DNA from: Convivina praedatoris
GTDB taxonomy: Bacteria; Bacillota; Bacilli; Lactobacillales; Lactobacillaceae
Assembly (NCBI RefSeq): GCF_933208505.1
Contig: NZ_CAKOEU010000007.1
Reading direction: 5' to 3' (one strand)
Length of the DNA: 64,000 nt
How positions within the stretch are numbered: position 1 is the stretch's first letter; each line of letters starts with the position of its first letter. Below the pieces are notes generated by a model. That model searched no databases. It saw only the letters and a list, made by a program, of their open reading frames with translations, and had not been told where the DNA came from. This document shows positions 1-9,393 of the stretch, piece after piece. Position numbers and translations under genes: made by a program.

Positions 1-2958
1 TGCCTTTGAGTCAGAGTTTGAATCAGAAGTCGACGTACTTGCCGACCTAGACGTCGACTTTGAGCTTGAAATTGAAGCAGAGATCGAGGCACTCGTTGAA
101 GCTGATTGACTTGTTGATTCAGAAGCTGAATTTGACTTGGATGTACTTGCTGAGGTTGAAGCACTTGCCGATTCAGTCGAAGCAGAGTCAGAACCTGAAA
201 CTGATGTTGAGGTTGAAGCCGACTTGCTCTTGGCCTTTGAGTCAGAACCCGAAACTGATGTTGACGTACTTGCTGATTTTGAAGCTGACGTTGAGCCAGA
301 AACCGATTCACTAGTTGAGGTTGAAGCACTTGCCGACTCAGTCGAAGCAGAGTCAGAACCAGAGGCTGAGGTTGACGTCGAAATCGACTCGCTCTTGGCC
401 TTTGAGTCAGAACCCGAAACTGATGTTGACGTACTTGCTGATTTTGAAGCTGACGTTGAGCCAGAAACCGATTCACTAGTTGAGGTTGAAGCACTTGCCG
501 ACTCAGTCGAAGCAGAGTCAGAACCAGAGGCTGAGGTTGACGTCGAAATCGACTCGCTCTTGGCCTTTGAGTCAGAACCCGAAACTGATGTTGACGTACT
601 TGCTGATTTTGAAGCTGACGTTGAGCCAGAAACCGATTCACTAGTTGAGGTTGAAGCACTTGCCGACTCAGTCGAAGCAGAGTCAGAACCAGAGGCTGAG
701 GTTGACGTCGAAATCGACTCGCTCTTGGCCTTTGAGTCAGAACCTGAAACTGAGGCTGAGGTTGAAGCCGATTCACTCTTGACCTTTGATTCAGAACCTG
801 AAACTGACGTCGACGTGCTTGCTGACTTCGTTGATTCTGATTGTGAAGCAGACTTTGAAATACTATTCGACTTCGAACTACTATCTGATTGAGAAGCTGA
901 CGTTGATTCAGCTGGAGTGATGTAATGGTAGAGATAAGTAACTGTTCCGTTATCTCCCCAATCACCCAAATTACCATTAGCTGGCAAACTACCAGGCGCT
1001 AAGCCAAGATACTTATAGTTAGGACTAAGATCCAGGGTTTTAGTTTGATAAGTCTTACCCTTTTGCCATCCATTGGGATAGGTAACATCGCCCTTAGCAA
1101 TTTCGTTACCAGCTTCATCCATGTACTTAACGTTGACAGTTGCAGCACGATAATAATCCATACTAGTCAACTGGAATGTTTGCCGATTAGTACTTCCACC
1201 TGTAGACGCAGCAATTGAGAGCCCGACAGGCTGGGCAATATCTGCATCAGAAAGATATTTAGACCACTTCAAAACACCGGTAGTTGCTGAACCGTAAGTA
1301 ATGGTCATTAACTTGGTGCTTGCATTATAGTCGACTGAAAACGGCGTATTTCGGTTATTCTGAAAAGCCCATGAAAGACGTTTAGGGGTCCGATTTTCAC
1401 CAGCAATTTGTTGGCTACCATCATCAATGTTGATATAACCATGATCATCGGTTGAAACAAATGCACCATAGGGACGACGATAAATTCCGTTACTATCTTC
1501 TCCCTTCCAATCGGCAGGAAAACCAAGCTTTTCTTCTGGTGTGGTACCCTTTGGATTAGGTGCTTGAGCATCATTAGGAAAACTATCTAACTTAAAACCG
1601 GTAACATCCCGTAGTCCACCAATGCCGTTAAAGCCACCAGAATAACCAACTGAACCAGTATTTTCCTTACTAAAGGCAATCCCAATTCCGTCTCCACCTT
1701 TAGGATATCCCGTCTGTCCGATGTCCATCGTACCAGACATATGGAAATCATGTTGTAAATCAATCTTATCCTTAGTGGCAATACTACCAACTTGGCTCTG
1801 CTTATCTTCGGTTAAAACAACTGAGCCATCCGCATTAATTTGAGCGGCGTTATTAATCTTTTTACCAGTTGGGTCAAGGGTTGGCTTAGAGAAGACATCA
1901 TTAATTCCAGTTCCGTCAGTAACAGTAACTCGACCAGCCTTATCATCCTTATTAGTTGCAACTGACGTAGCAGTAGCCGCACGAAAACTTAACTGATTAT
2001 CATCTTCATCCCTCAAAGCGTCCATGCGATCTTGGATAACATAAGTTTGCGCTTCAGATTGTGAAGCTGCCTGAGCCAAAACCGAAACCTGCTCGCGAGA
2101 TGTTGATTGGCTAGCAGCGGTTTGAATGGCCAAAGAACTGGCCACACTTAAATCATGGGCCAACAAAGTACTATCAGATTGTGATGCTACATTACTAGCA
2201 GAATCAATGATTGAAGTGCTATTTGCTTGTGAAACAGCCTGACTCAAATCCTGGCTATACTGAGTATTGTCAGATTGTGAGTCAGCTTGGCTACTTGCCT
2301 GACTTAAAGAGGTGCTATTAGCCTGAGATGTGGCTTGACCCATATCCTGAATCAAAAGTGTCTGGCTAACGCTAACACTAGGGGTGTTTACCTCCTGAGT
2401 AGCACTAGTTGTTTGAGGTGTCGTCTGAGTATCGACTTGTGAATCTTGATGGCGTGAAGTATCGCCAGCCGATTGCTCGGACGTTGACGTCTGAGAATTG
2501 CTCTGGCTAGCACCCTGATTCCCCGTCGTACTTTGCGTTGCACCAACTTGTCTTTGAACTTTATCAGTAGCTTGGCTAGCACTGTTACTCAAAGAATCTT
2601 CATTAGAAACAGACTGTTGTTGTTTGATCTTCGCATCAGCCTGGCTTTGGCTCAAAGATGTGCTCTTAGATGCAGACTGTTCTACTACAGTAGCTGAATC
2701 TGACCGGCTAGCAGTAGAATTTTCTGGCGAAAGAACCACCTGACTCTGCTGGACCAAAGTTGGTTGACTTTGAACCGAGGTCACGGATTGATCATCAGTT
2801 GTATCAGCCTTAGCAGTGGTATCAGCGGAAACATTCGCTGACCCCCCTAATCCAAGAGTGAATAAACTAATTCCAGAAACCAACCATAGCTTCCCAGACT
2901 TATACATCTTGAAATGCGTTTTGACCGAATTACGATCAAAAATATTGTTCGATTTCAT
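1..2958 (-). CDS. Serine-rich repeat lectin adhesin, partial (C-terminus beyond window)
   Basis: Large secreted surface adhesin, 986 codons visible, open to the left edge, so the C-terminus and wall anchor are outside the window. I translated it from the minus strand starting at an ATG behind AGGAGATAG. Residues 1-45 hold a KxYKxGKxW signal (KMYKSGKLW) of the kind used by the accessory Sec (SecA2/SecY2) route for glycosylated SRR proteins. Residues about 46-300 are Ser/Gln/Ala-rich. About 320-590 is an L-type (legume-like) lectin domain, with GDGIGIAF and an FKLDSFPN strand. About 600-675 is a MucBP-like domain (VNVKYMDEAGNEIAKG). From about 683 on it is Ser-Ala-Ser repeat. A role in binding host or plant glycans and in biofilm formation is inferred. 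Its 680-residue head matches SRR adhesin architecture. Confidence 0.88.
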   Translation of the reverse strand, partial: MKSNNIFDRNSVKTHFKMYKSGKLWLVSGISLFTLGLGGSANVSADTTAKADTTDDQSVTSVQSQPTLVQQSQVVLSPENSTASRSDSATVVEQSASKSTSLSQSQADAKIKQQQSVSNEDSLSNSASQATDKVQRQVGATQSTTGNQGASQSNSQTSTSEQSAGDTSRHQDSQVDTQTTPQTTSATQEVNTPSVSVSQTLLIQDMGQATSQANSTSLSQASSQADSQSDNTQYSQDLSQAVSQANSTSIIDSASNVASQSDSTLLAHDLSVASSLAIQTAASQSTSREQVSVLAQAASQSEAQTYVIQDRMDALRDEDDNQLSFRAATATSVATNKDDKAGRVTVTDGTGINDVFSKPTLDPTGKKINNAAQINADGSVVLTEDKQSQVGSIATKDKIDLQHDFHMSGTMDIGQTGYPKGGDGIGIAFSKENTGSVGYSGGFNGIGGLRDVTGFKLDSFPNDAQAPNPKGTTPEEKLGFPADWKGEDSNGIYRRPYGAFVSTDDHGYINIDDGSQQIAGENRTPKRLSWAFQNNRNTPFSVDYNASTKLMTITYGSATTGVLKWSKYLSDADIAQPVGLSIAASTGGSTNRQTFQLTSMDYYRAATVNVKYMDEAGNEIAKGDVTYPNGWQKGKTYQTKTLDLSPNYKYLGLAPGSLPANGNLGDWGDNGTVTYLYHYITPAESTSASQSDSSSKSNSISKSASQSESTKSASTSTSVSGSESKVKSESASTSASVSGSDSKAKSESISTSTSASGSDSASTESASASTSTSESVSGSTSASKSASTSTSVSGSDSKAKSESISTSTSASGSDSASTESASASTSTSESVSGSTSASKSASTSTSVSGSDSKAKSESISTSTSASGSDSASTESASASTSTSESVSGSTSASKSASTSTSVSGSDSKAKSKSASTSTSVSGSDSASTESASASTSASTSKSNSASESTSQSASTSASISASISSSKSTSRSASTSTSDSNSDSKA
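260..754 (-). repeat. Three 165-bp tandem repeats in the SRR region
   Basis: Three near-identical copies start at 260, 425 and 590 with a period of exactly 165 bp (55 codons). Diverged copies flank them. They encode Ser/Ala/Thr/Lys-rich repeat units of the adhesin, and identity at the DNA level implies recent expansion or gene conversion. Acidic open frames on the opposite strand here are by-products of the repeat. Confidence 0.9.
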
Positions 2959-3368
2959 ATCTATCTCCTAATTTGTGTGACATACACTACTTTGCGTTTT
3001 CCTATTATATAACAACACAGCAATAATGATACATAAAAAAGAGTGAGCATTCTTCTAATATTTTCCTTTTCAAGCCTATTGTTGACATATAAGGAATTTT
3101 AATAATCTTACCAATTTAAGCTGATAAATATTCCTTTTATCAGTAGATAAAACTGCTCCATTTTTTGTACCACAACATGTTTCGATGGACGCCCAAACAA
3201 CATCGCACATAAACTCTTTATTAATGGCATTTTATGCTAATATATTATGCGTAATTCTAATAAACAGATTTCAAAATTAATAGTCCTACTAATTACTAAT
3301 GGTGCATATATTAACTATAAAAAATAAAATATCTTACATAGACCAATTTTTATATTTTTTTAATAAAA
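2959..3368. other. AT-rich intergenic region upstream of the adhesin
   Basis: About 410 bases without a supported gene. It should carry the promoter of the leftward adhesin gene. The rest is AT-rich and I recognise no RNA, repeat or gene remnant in it. Confidence 0.6.
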
Positions 3369-3403
3369 AAGTATCCCAATACATACATGTATCGGGATAC
3401 TTT
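3369..3403. terminator. Intrinsic terminator
   Basis: Inverted repeat AAGTATCCC...CGGGATACTT with A- and T-runs on the two sides. It lies just past the 3' end of the levansucrase remnant and could act on both strands. Confidence 0.7.
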
Positions 3404-3432
3404 ACTAAATGTTATACCTATGTGAATTTAGT

Positions 3433-4120
3433 TTAAAACTCATATCTCATCGCACCTTCTTTAGAAATATCTGGAAAGTCAATATCATTACTAATCAATA
3501 AGGAATCATCTTGAATATCAGCATTCCAGATCCAATTACCCTGCTTAGTAGAGTGTGACAAGACAGTCGTAGTATTATCTGGATTTAAACGAACCAAGAA
3601 ACGAAGCGCCCAGGTTGAATTCATCCCCTGACCAGAGCCACATAATTGTGGTTAGTCATTATAAGCAGTGATTAGCACACAGTCATCATGAACAGCAACT
3701 GCAAGGCATAGTATGAATCAGTAGCCATTCGCCAATTAATTGGCACAGAAGAAGTTCACACAACTCCGGTAGAATTTAATGATTAATAGCCATCGGTCAG
3801 ATAGTCAGACACATAGCCAATCATGGCCATGACTAGTCGTCGAAACAGAAAGGTTACTGGCTTAATCAATGGCACTACTCTCGGGAACGTGGTCTGCAGA
3901 TTAACCGCGAGTACGTTCACCACTGAACGAGGAGTGTCGGCCTGAGTTTCCATCTGATCATTGGTCGGCTGATTGTCTACTTGCTCGGTATTCGTACTGG
4001 CGGTTGCATCCAGTAGACTTAACAGTGATAGAATGGTAATCGACAAGCAGAGCCACACCTTACCTTTTTATACATCTTAAAATGATTTTCACCACATTTA
4101 TCACTTTCTAGTTTTGGTCC
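3433..4120 (-). pseudogene. Decayed GH68 levansucrase with central deletion
   Basis: Remnant of a second fructansucrase. The 5' end still encodes HFKMYKK and, after a one-base deletion in an A-run, GKVWLCL, i.e. a KxYKxGKxW signal. The frame then runs through a Thr/Gln-rich stretch straight into MAMIGYVSDYLTDGY, which matches the C-terminal part of the intact levansucrase at 4875-7079 (NVAMVGYVSDRLTGGY). After further stops the tail MNSTWALRFLVRLNPDNTTTV follows, again matching the intact copy. The whole catalytic core with the Asp, Asp and Glu residues is gone, so it cannot be active. It probably arose by tandem duplication of the neighbour followed by deletion. Confidence 0.85.
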
Positions 4121-4239
4121 CAATAGAATTAATTACTATTTTAAATAAAATTCTCTTACACTTAAGCGAAAAAGGTCTCCACCGATATTTAATTTTGAGA
4201 ATATGAAAGTATCGATTTAATTTAGTAAATGGTACTAGT

Positions 4240-4395
4240 CTAATATCCAAGACCCTTTTTAATCCTTTCTAACTTCTCTGGTGTACTCTTTAACGAATCC
4301 GTGGCAGGATTTGCAACAGAATTTAATTTTGAATCAAATGCTGCAAACTTGGTCTGGTTAAGAACAAATGTTGCTCCATTATTGATTAATTGCAT
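4240..4395 (-). CDS. Small hypothetical protein, 51 aa
   Basis: I place the start at the ATG six bases after a strong TAGGAGG ribosome binding site (MQLINNGATFVLNQ...), giving 51 residues. A longer in-frame start upstream lacks such a site. The peptide is soluble, Lys/Asn/Ser-rich, with no membrane segment, no Gly-Gly leader and no cysteine. I do not recognise its family. It lies between the levansucrase remnant and a small SHOCT-like gene on the other strand. Confidence 0.5.
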   Translation of the reverse strand: MQLINNGATFVLNQTKFAAFDSKLNSVANPATDSLKSTPEKLERIKKGLGY

Positions 4396-4598
4396 GATTG
4401 CCCTCCTAATCTTTAGTTGCACAATCACAATGATTACCGAAACTTATAATTTACTGAATTTTCACATGTTTTGCGATATCTAATTTACAAAACTCATTTC
4501 CAATAATTTTTCTTCCCTAGCCTTACAGTTTGTTAGGAAAACGCTTTCTGGAGCCCATCTCATGTTAGGATGGATGAAAAGCGAAAGGAGGCTCAGCC

Positions 4599-4778
4599 AT
4601 GGTACACGGAGGAGTCGATTGGAACTCAAGTTTTGATAGGAATCGAAGGAATTATCAATTAAAGAAGAGAAATTATCATTTGGAACGGGAAAAACGCTTG
4701 CGATTATACCTAAAAGAGGGCGTCATTTCTAAAGAAGAATTCGAAGCAAAGCTCAACAACATTCGCTATTATTTGTAA
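4599..4778 (+). CDS. SHOCT-like small protein, 59 aa
   Basis: A 59-residue ORF with an excellent ribosome binding site (AAAGGAGG, nine bases ahead of ATG). The N-terminal half is basic and aromatic (DRNRRNYQLKKRNY). The C-terminal half, LKEGVISKEEFEAKLNNI, fits the SHOCT pattern (short helical hairpin: 'L..G.IT.EEFE.KK..L') that usually ends larger membrane or phage-related proteins. Here it stands almost alone. It is monocistronic and followed directly by a strong terminator. Function unknown; an oligomerising adaptor is a guess from the fold. Confidence 0.6.
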   Translation: MVHGGVDWNSSFDRNRRNYQLKKRNYHLEREKRLRLYLKEGVISKEEFEAKLNNIRYYL

Positions 4779-4790
4779 TTAATGCCGATT

Positions 4791-4831
4791 AAAAAACGTT
4801 ATTCACCAATGTCAGTGGATAACGTTTTTTA
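4791..4831. terminator. Bidirectional intrinsic terminator
   Basis: AAAAAACGTTAT...ATAACGTTTTTT inverted repeat between the rightward SHOCT-like gene and the leftward levansucrase gene. It has T-runs for both directions. Confidence 0.85.
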
Positions 4832-4874
4832 GTTTAAGGTTAGAACGTAACTACCAACCTCATTCATTAGTTAA

Positions 4875-7079
4875 TTAATGCATACGACGGTAACGCGTAA
4901 CACCAACGAGGCCTAATAAACTAGCAACTAGCAAACCAAGAGCACTGACACTTTTACCGTCTTTGTCAGTTATTGGCAAACCAGGAATAACTGGTGTATT
5001 GGTTGGAGTGTCAGGTGTTATAGGGGGGACGTTAGGTGTTATAGGAGGTACGTTGGGTGTTACTGGCGGTACGTTAGGCATTATTGGTATAAGAGGAGTA
5101 ACTGGAGTATGTGGATGCAAACCATACCCAATCAAATCCCAATCAACAGGTTTTTCTTTCTCACCTGGGAGGGCAGAGGTATCCAAAGTTCCCATTGTGG
5201 AATCATCTTGACTTCCATCATCCCAAATCCAGTCACCTTGTTTAGTCGTTCTAGCCAGAACGGTAGTAGTATTATCTGAATTCAATTGCAACAAGAAGCT
5301 AGGAGCCCAAGTCGAATTCATTCCGTCCCCGGCCACATAATTACGATTAGTCATATATGAAGTAATCAAAACACGGTCACTATGCCCTTCAACCGGTACG
5401 GCGTAGTAAGAATACGTTGCAGTACGCCAATTAGCTGGAACTGAAGAAGTCAACACAACCCCAGAATTATTCAAAGGTACATATCCACCTGTTAAGCGGT
5501 CAGATACGTAACCCACCATTGCTACGTTGTCTCCAACCGCAAGATTAGCTTTTTGCCAAGCATCATCATTACTACCACGATTCAACCGCGTATCAGCAAA
5601 TAAATAGTATTTATCACCAATCTTTATAATATCGGGGCGTTCAATTTCATCGCTCACCATATTAGCAGTAAGCAATGGTGTGTAAAGTTCCGAAACTGTC
5701 GGATTTTTATCATTATCGCTTAACTTTAACAAACCAATAGCAGCATTGGCCCAAGTTGCTCGGCTTTTCATATCCTCATCACTCAGTAATCGGAAAAAGT
5801 CCTTTAAATTTTGCGCAGTATCACCACCATAGTTTTTCCAATTGAAAATCTGGTTGTATCCCTGATAATTTTGAACGCCTGTTGCTGCCTCAAAAGCTAA
5901 ATATCGGCTACCGTCACTATCCTCAATTATATGAGGGTCTCGCATTGCAATATTATCAGCACCTCTATTAGTGGCACGCCATTGATTATAGCTCTGATAA
6001 TAATATCCATCACCTTCAAAAAGAATGTGGTTATTTTCCACACTATCAACAACAATTTCACCATCTTTTTCAATTAAATTTAAAGTAGCTGTCGCTAGCT
6101 TTTGATGGTTTAAATTAGCATCACTAGTATCTACCTGCGTATAAAAAACCTGTACAGATCCATCTGGGTTAACCAAAGAAGAACCTGACCATTCCTGTGA
6201 CACAGCGGTGGCATTATAACCAAAGATTGGCCCAGCATTTTTCCAATGACTTAATTCATTATCTCCATATTTATTGTACAAAAGGTATACATGATTATCA
6301 TTTTGATTTGGCACGCCCATCATGGCCATAACAAGTTGATATCCATTCCAATTACTTACTTGCCCAGTTGTAGGATTTTGCACTGGCCAACTATCCCATA
6401 TATCCAAGTGCTCTACCGTATTAGTTTGAGCATCTTTTGTATAGGCTGCGGGGAAATTTTGAATTTGTTTAGCATCAAAAAATGGTACGGCATATTTACC
6501 ATCTTGTGCTACTAGGGTGTCAGCAATCTTTCGAAAATCACTATACGTTAATCGTGTCCCTGCTTGTGCTGAGTTAGAAAAATCAATTTGATTCAATAGT
6601 TTAATTTCATCCGGAGTAAAGCTATTAATATCAATATTAGCTTTCTTCAAAACTGAGTTAATATTTTCCGATTCAATACTGCTTTGACTGGTAGTAACTT
6701 CCTTTTTAGTTTCTCCAGATTGCGTAACAGTAGACTGAGTAGTGGAATTTACCCCTTGTTTAGAAGTATCTGATGTGTTGATCTTTTTTGCTTCCGTACT
6801 AGTTGATTCACTAAGTTCCATACCTGCTACAATAGCAGTTTTAGAATTATCATTCGCCGAGTTTGACGTTAGCGCACCAGCACTTGTACTTGCTGAGTTA
6901 GAAACCGCCACACTCGAATTATCATTTTTAGTGGTTTTTACAACTTGATTATCTGCGCTAACAGAAGTCATCGAAAAATAGTTCATCCCCAAGACCAATG
7001 CAACAGTTAAAGAAGCATAAACCCATATTTTTCCTTTTTTATACATTTTAAAACGCTTAGCACTATATTCTTGTTTCAT
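4875..7079 (-). CDS. Levansucrase / fructansucrase (GH68), cell-wall type
   Basis: Secreted GH68 enzyme that transfers fructose from sucrose to a growing fructan and releases glucose. It has 734 residues from an ATG preceded by AGGAGA; an upstream in-frame ATG lacks a site. KMYKKGKIW marks a KxYKxGKxW signal. A Ser/Thr-rich stretch follows to about residue 150. The catalytic five-blade propeller contains the nucleophile Asp229 in IWDSWP, the stabilising Asp381 in MRDPH, and the acid/base Glu480 in DEIERPD. The C-terminus has Pro-Asn-Val/Ile-Pro-Pro-Ile-Thr repeats, then LPITDKDG, a hydrophobic span and RYRRMH, i.e. an LPxT-type sorting signal with Asp in place of Gly. All catalytic residues are present. 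Levan versus inulin product cannot be decided by reading. Confidence 0.93.
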   Translation of the reverse strand: MKQEYSAKRFKMYKKGKIWVYASLTVALVLGMNYFSMTSVSADNQVVKTTKNDNSSVAVSNSASTSAGALTSNSANDNSKTAIVAGMELSESTSTEAKKINTSDTSKQGVNSTTQSTVTQSGETKKEVTTSQSSIESENINSVLKKANIDINSFTPDEIKLLNQIDFSNSAQAGTRLTYSDFRKIADTLVAQDGKYAVPFFDAKQIQNFPAAYTKDAQTNTVEHLDIWDSWPVQNPTTGQVSNWNGYQLVMAMMGVPNQNDNHVYLLYNKYGDNELSHWKNAGPIFGYNATAVSQEWSGSSLVNPDGSVQVFYTQVDTSDANLNHQKLATATLNLIEKDGEIVVDSVENNHILFEGDGYYYQSYNQWRATNRGADNIAMRDPHIIEDSDGSRYLAFEAATGVQNYQGYNQIFNWKNYGGDTAQNLKDFFRLLSDEDMKSRATWANAAIGLLKLSDNDKNPTVSELYTPLLTANMVSDEIERPDIIKIGDKYYLFADTRLNRGSNDDAWQKANLAVGDNVAMVGYVSDRLTGGYVPLNNSGVVLTSSVPANWRTATYSYYAVPVEGHSDRVLITSYMTNRNYVAGDGMNSTWAPSFLLQLNSDNTTTVLARTTKQGDWIWDDGSQDDSTMGTLDTSALPGEKEKPVDWDLIGYGLHPHTPVTPLIPIMPNVPPVTPNVPPITPNVPPITPDTPTNTPVIPGLPITDKDGKSVSALGLLVASLLGLVGVTRYRRMH

Positions 7080-7242
7080 AAAATATCTCCTAAATAAACA
7101 ACCCATGATTATCTAATCATTTTCTGTATAGTACCAATTTGGATATTTAGAAACAATTGTGCTATTTATGCATGTATAACAAACGAATAATAACATTCCC
7201 TTAAAAGGAACTTAAATATACCAATTATAATTATTGAAAATA

Positions 7243-7270
7243 AAAAGCGCCTTGCTTAAGGCGTTTTTAG
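7243..7270. terminator. Intrinsic terminator
   Basis: AAAAAGCGCCTT-gctt-AAGGCGTTTTT. A compact stem-loop with T-run in the gap upstream of the levansucrase gene. No rightward gene clearly ends here, so it may insulate the levansucrase promoter. Confidence 0.7.
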
Positions 7271-7346
7271 AAATTCATCCACTTTTAAAAAATATTTCCT
7301 AATTTATTACGTTCCCTTATGATTTGGAGCCTTCAGCGTTTAAAAA

Positions 7347-7381
7347 AGACTGGAAAATCACAAAGTAAATCTTCCAGTCGA
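7347..7381. terminator. Possible terminator of the ASCH gene
   Basis: GACTGGAA...TTCCAGTC inverted repeat directly before the stop end of the leftward ASCH gene, with an A-rich left flank that would be a U-run in its transcript. Confidence 0.6.
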
Positions 7382-7386
7382 TTGCC

Positions 7387-7842
7387 TTATTTTCCTTCAA
7401 GAGGATAGACTAACTGAAACTTTTCCAACACAACTCGAGCCGTTTTTGGATCGAACTTTTTACCAAAAGATTGATACTCTTTGGTAAAAAACTCCTGATG
7501 CACTCGTCGCCAATAAACCAAGCTCCGATCCCCCTCACCTTCAGCGAATGCATGTGCTTGATTAACCAGCAAGAAATTTTCAATCTCAACTTGCTTATTT
7601 TGGATAATGCAAACTGGTTCATTCTGACCATCTAAGACAATATCATAAGCGCCAATTTGTGGTAATTCTTCATCCGCTTCATAAACATCAAGACCACTGG
7701 TAGTGGCTGTCTTAACACCCAATAGTACTAGCTGAGCTAATCCATCGGCGTCGACGCCAAACTGAAAGGCTGATTGGAGACTCGAATCACTGGGTACCAT
7801 CCCAGCATCTTTTGCCTGTTGAAAAAATTTATCTGGTGTCAT
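7387..7842 (-). CDS. ASCH domain-containing protein
   Basis: A 151-residue cytoplasmic protein spanning one ASCH domain, the beta-barrel fold related to PUA and thought to bind RNA or act on modified nucleosides (the E. coli YqfB relative is an N4-acetylcytidine amidohydrolase). Family features visible: GVKTATTS near residue 43, EPVCIIQNKQVEI, and the C-terminal GEGDRSLVYWRRVHQEFF segment. The start is supported by GAGGAGG eight bases upstream. It is a single gene with its own terminator. The role in translation or nucleoside handling is inferred from family only. Confidence 0.85.
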   Translation of the reverse strand: MTPDKFFQQAKDAGMVPSDSSLQSAFQFGVDADGLAQLVLLGVKTATTSGLDVYEADEELPQIGAYDIVLDGQNEPVCIIQNKQVEIENFLLVNQAHAFAEGEGDRSLVYWRRVHQEFFTKEYQSFGKKFDPKTARVVLEKFQLVYPLEGK

Positions 7843-8180
7843 ACTAATCCTCCTCTACACATTTTGATTATATGATAAAGCTTTAATCATACTCAACTTT
7901 ACCGCCAACCGACTCATATAAAATTGAAATAAAATCTGCTTTTTTCCTAATTAATATGATTTATATGCGTTACGTATTTCTAAAAACGGCATAGTCGAAA
8001 TTGCTTCTCTTGTCTATGTTACATACTATTTACAACGCAACTGTATCACTGACTTTTAAAAATAACCATTGCTTTAGTTGTGTATTTTATCTAATTGGTA
8101 TACTTCATATAGTAATGGATTAATATAAATTCCAAGCTTACGATTTGTTATGTTAGAAGCTGATCGTCCAGTAATACACA
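7843..8180. other. Intergenic region, nothing recognised
   Basis: AT-rich stretch between the ASCH gene's start and the terminator at 8181. It must hold the ASCH promoter. I see no further gene, repeat or RNA signature. Confidence 0.5.
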
Positions 8181-8212
8181 AAAAGACAGCCTTGAAGGCT
8201 GTCTTTTAAAAA
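8181..8212. terminator. Intrinsic terminator of the Fe-S family gene
   Basis: AAAAGACAGCCTT-ga-AAGGCTGTCTTTT, a perfect stem with A/T tails just past the 3' end of the leftward gene at 8259. Confidence 0.8.
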
Positions 8213-8258
8213 TGTTTAGGTTACTAACTTAGTTTAGTATAGAATAAGTGGTAAGGCT

Positions 8259-8606
8259 TTAGGCCAAATCCTTAACTCCCATGCTACTATCGATTTCGCC
8301 ATTCTGACCACTCAAACTGTAGCGGAGATACTTTTCATTGACATCAATGGTCATCTTTTCATCCATCTGGTCCTTGGAATAAGGCTTAGCGTAAACATCC
8401 CCCAAGTTACTTGGAATTACCAAACCGAAATCGTGCAAATCTGCATCCTGATTAACAAACAAAAGATTATAAGCAACTGATAGCGTGCAATTTGCTTCCT
8501 TAGAGAAAGGACCCACACCATCATCAAAATCCAAAACCATCTTTACACCGGGCTTTAGAAACTTTTGCAAACGATCAGTGGCAACTTTTGTAAATGTAAT
8601 TTCCAT
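8259..8606 (-). CDS. Iron-sulfur cluster biosynthesis family protein (HesB/IscA-like)
   Basis: 115 residues. I start at the ATG (MEITFTKVATDRL) eight bases after AAAGGAG; the GTG nine bases earlier overlaps that site and is unlikely. The sequence fits the Firmicutes HesB-like family (Pfam Fe-S_biosyn): N-terminal VATDRLQKFL, central beta strands MVLDFDDGVGPFS and CTLSVAYNLLFV, and a short C-terminal tail. The paired C-terminal Cys-x-Cys of true IscA/SufA scaffolds is absent; only one Cys (in NCTLSV) is present. A classical cluster-transfer role is therefore doubtful. It is monocistronic. Confidence 0.78.
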   Translation of the reverse strand: MEITFTKVATDRLQKFLKPGVKMVLDFDDGVGPFSKEANCTLSVAYNLLFVNQDADLHDFGLVIPSNLGDVYAKPYSKDQMDEKMTIDVNEKYLRYSLSGQNGEIDSSMGVKDLA

Positions 8607-8751
8607 GTTATACACTCCTTTACTTTAAACCAATTTCAACATGTGCTAAGTATAGCGCTAAATCGTACACAGGTCAAATTGGTATAGTCTTAATTTTAAT
8701 TAATCATATATATTTATCACCTGACAAATAAATAGTTAAAAAGGAATTCCC

Positions 8752-9393
8752 ATGCAAAACCATTCAAAAAAATATCAAATTGTCTACGAAGTTTTAAATG
8801 CCACCACTCACGGTATTGGCTTTATCTTAGCAGTGTTGGGCAGTATTTTTTTACTGTTGCACGTCTATCGGCATACAGTTTCTGGTTTAGAACTAAGTGC
8901 TATTTTAATTTACATCATTAGCGTTAGCTTATTCCTCCTAGCCTCAACATTATTTCACTCTCTCGTTTTCACTCGAGCAGCTAAACTTTTCCAATTCTTT
9001 GACCACGCTGGGATTTACTTAGTTATTTTGGGTAGTTACACGCCCTACACCTGGCTAATTATTGGCGGTTGGCAGGGTTGGGCCATCTGGTGGACCATCT
9101 TAACTATGACCATGGCTGGATTAATTTATGATTTATTTTTAGTTGGCCGCTGGCCGTGGCTATCGGTTTTAATTTATCTCATCATGGGTTGGGTGATTAT
9201 TCTAGCCATGCCAATTTTATGGCAAAATCTTAACCACACGGCCTTTTGGTTACTACTATTGGGTGGGATTGTTTATTCTTTGGGCACGATTTTTTATCTA
9301 ATCCCCAAAATCCCGATGGGCCACGTTTATTGGCATCTTTTCGTTTTAGGCGGGGCCTCATTGATGTATGCTAGTTTATATATTACCTTGTAA
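8752..9393 (+). CDS. Hemolysin III family membrane protein (PAQR)
   Basis: A 213-residue, seven-helix membrane protein of the hemolysin III / YqfA / PAQR family. Conserved His and Asp sites expected to bind a metal are visible: THGIGF near residue 23, STLFHS, FDHAGIY, and the C-terminal GHVYWHLFVLGGA. The family is linked to membrane fluidity control in bacteria; haemolytic activity is only reported for some members. The gene starts behind AAAAAGGAATTCCC and stands alone. Confidence 0.88.
   Translation: MQNHSKKYQIVYEVLNATTHGIGFILAVLGSIFLLLHVYRHTVSGLELSAILIYIISVSLFLLASTLFHSLVFTRAAKLFQFFDHAGIYLVILGSYTPYTWLIIGGWQGWAIWWTILTMTMAGLIYDLFLVGRWPWLSVLIYLIMGWVIILAMPILWQNLNHTAFWLLLLGGIVYSLGTIFYLIPKIPMGHVYWHLFVLGGASLMYASLYITL

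Noticed and set aside
260..754. Possible CRISPR array or minisatellite
   Set aside because: Repeat units are contiguous, without spacers, and in frame with the adhesin; no cas genes are present.
137..892. 251-codon acidic ORF on the + strand (also a shorter frame at 60-314)
   Set aside because: Antisense of the Ser-rich adhesin repeat; it has no ribosome binding site and its periodicity is explained by the 165-bp repeat.
4551..4566. cre-like GGAAAACGCTTTCT upstream of the SHOCT-like gene
   Set aside because: Two mismatches at the conserved outer positions; too weak to call.
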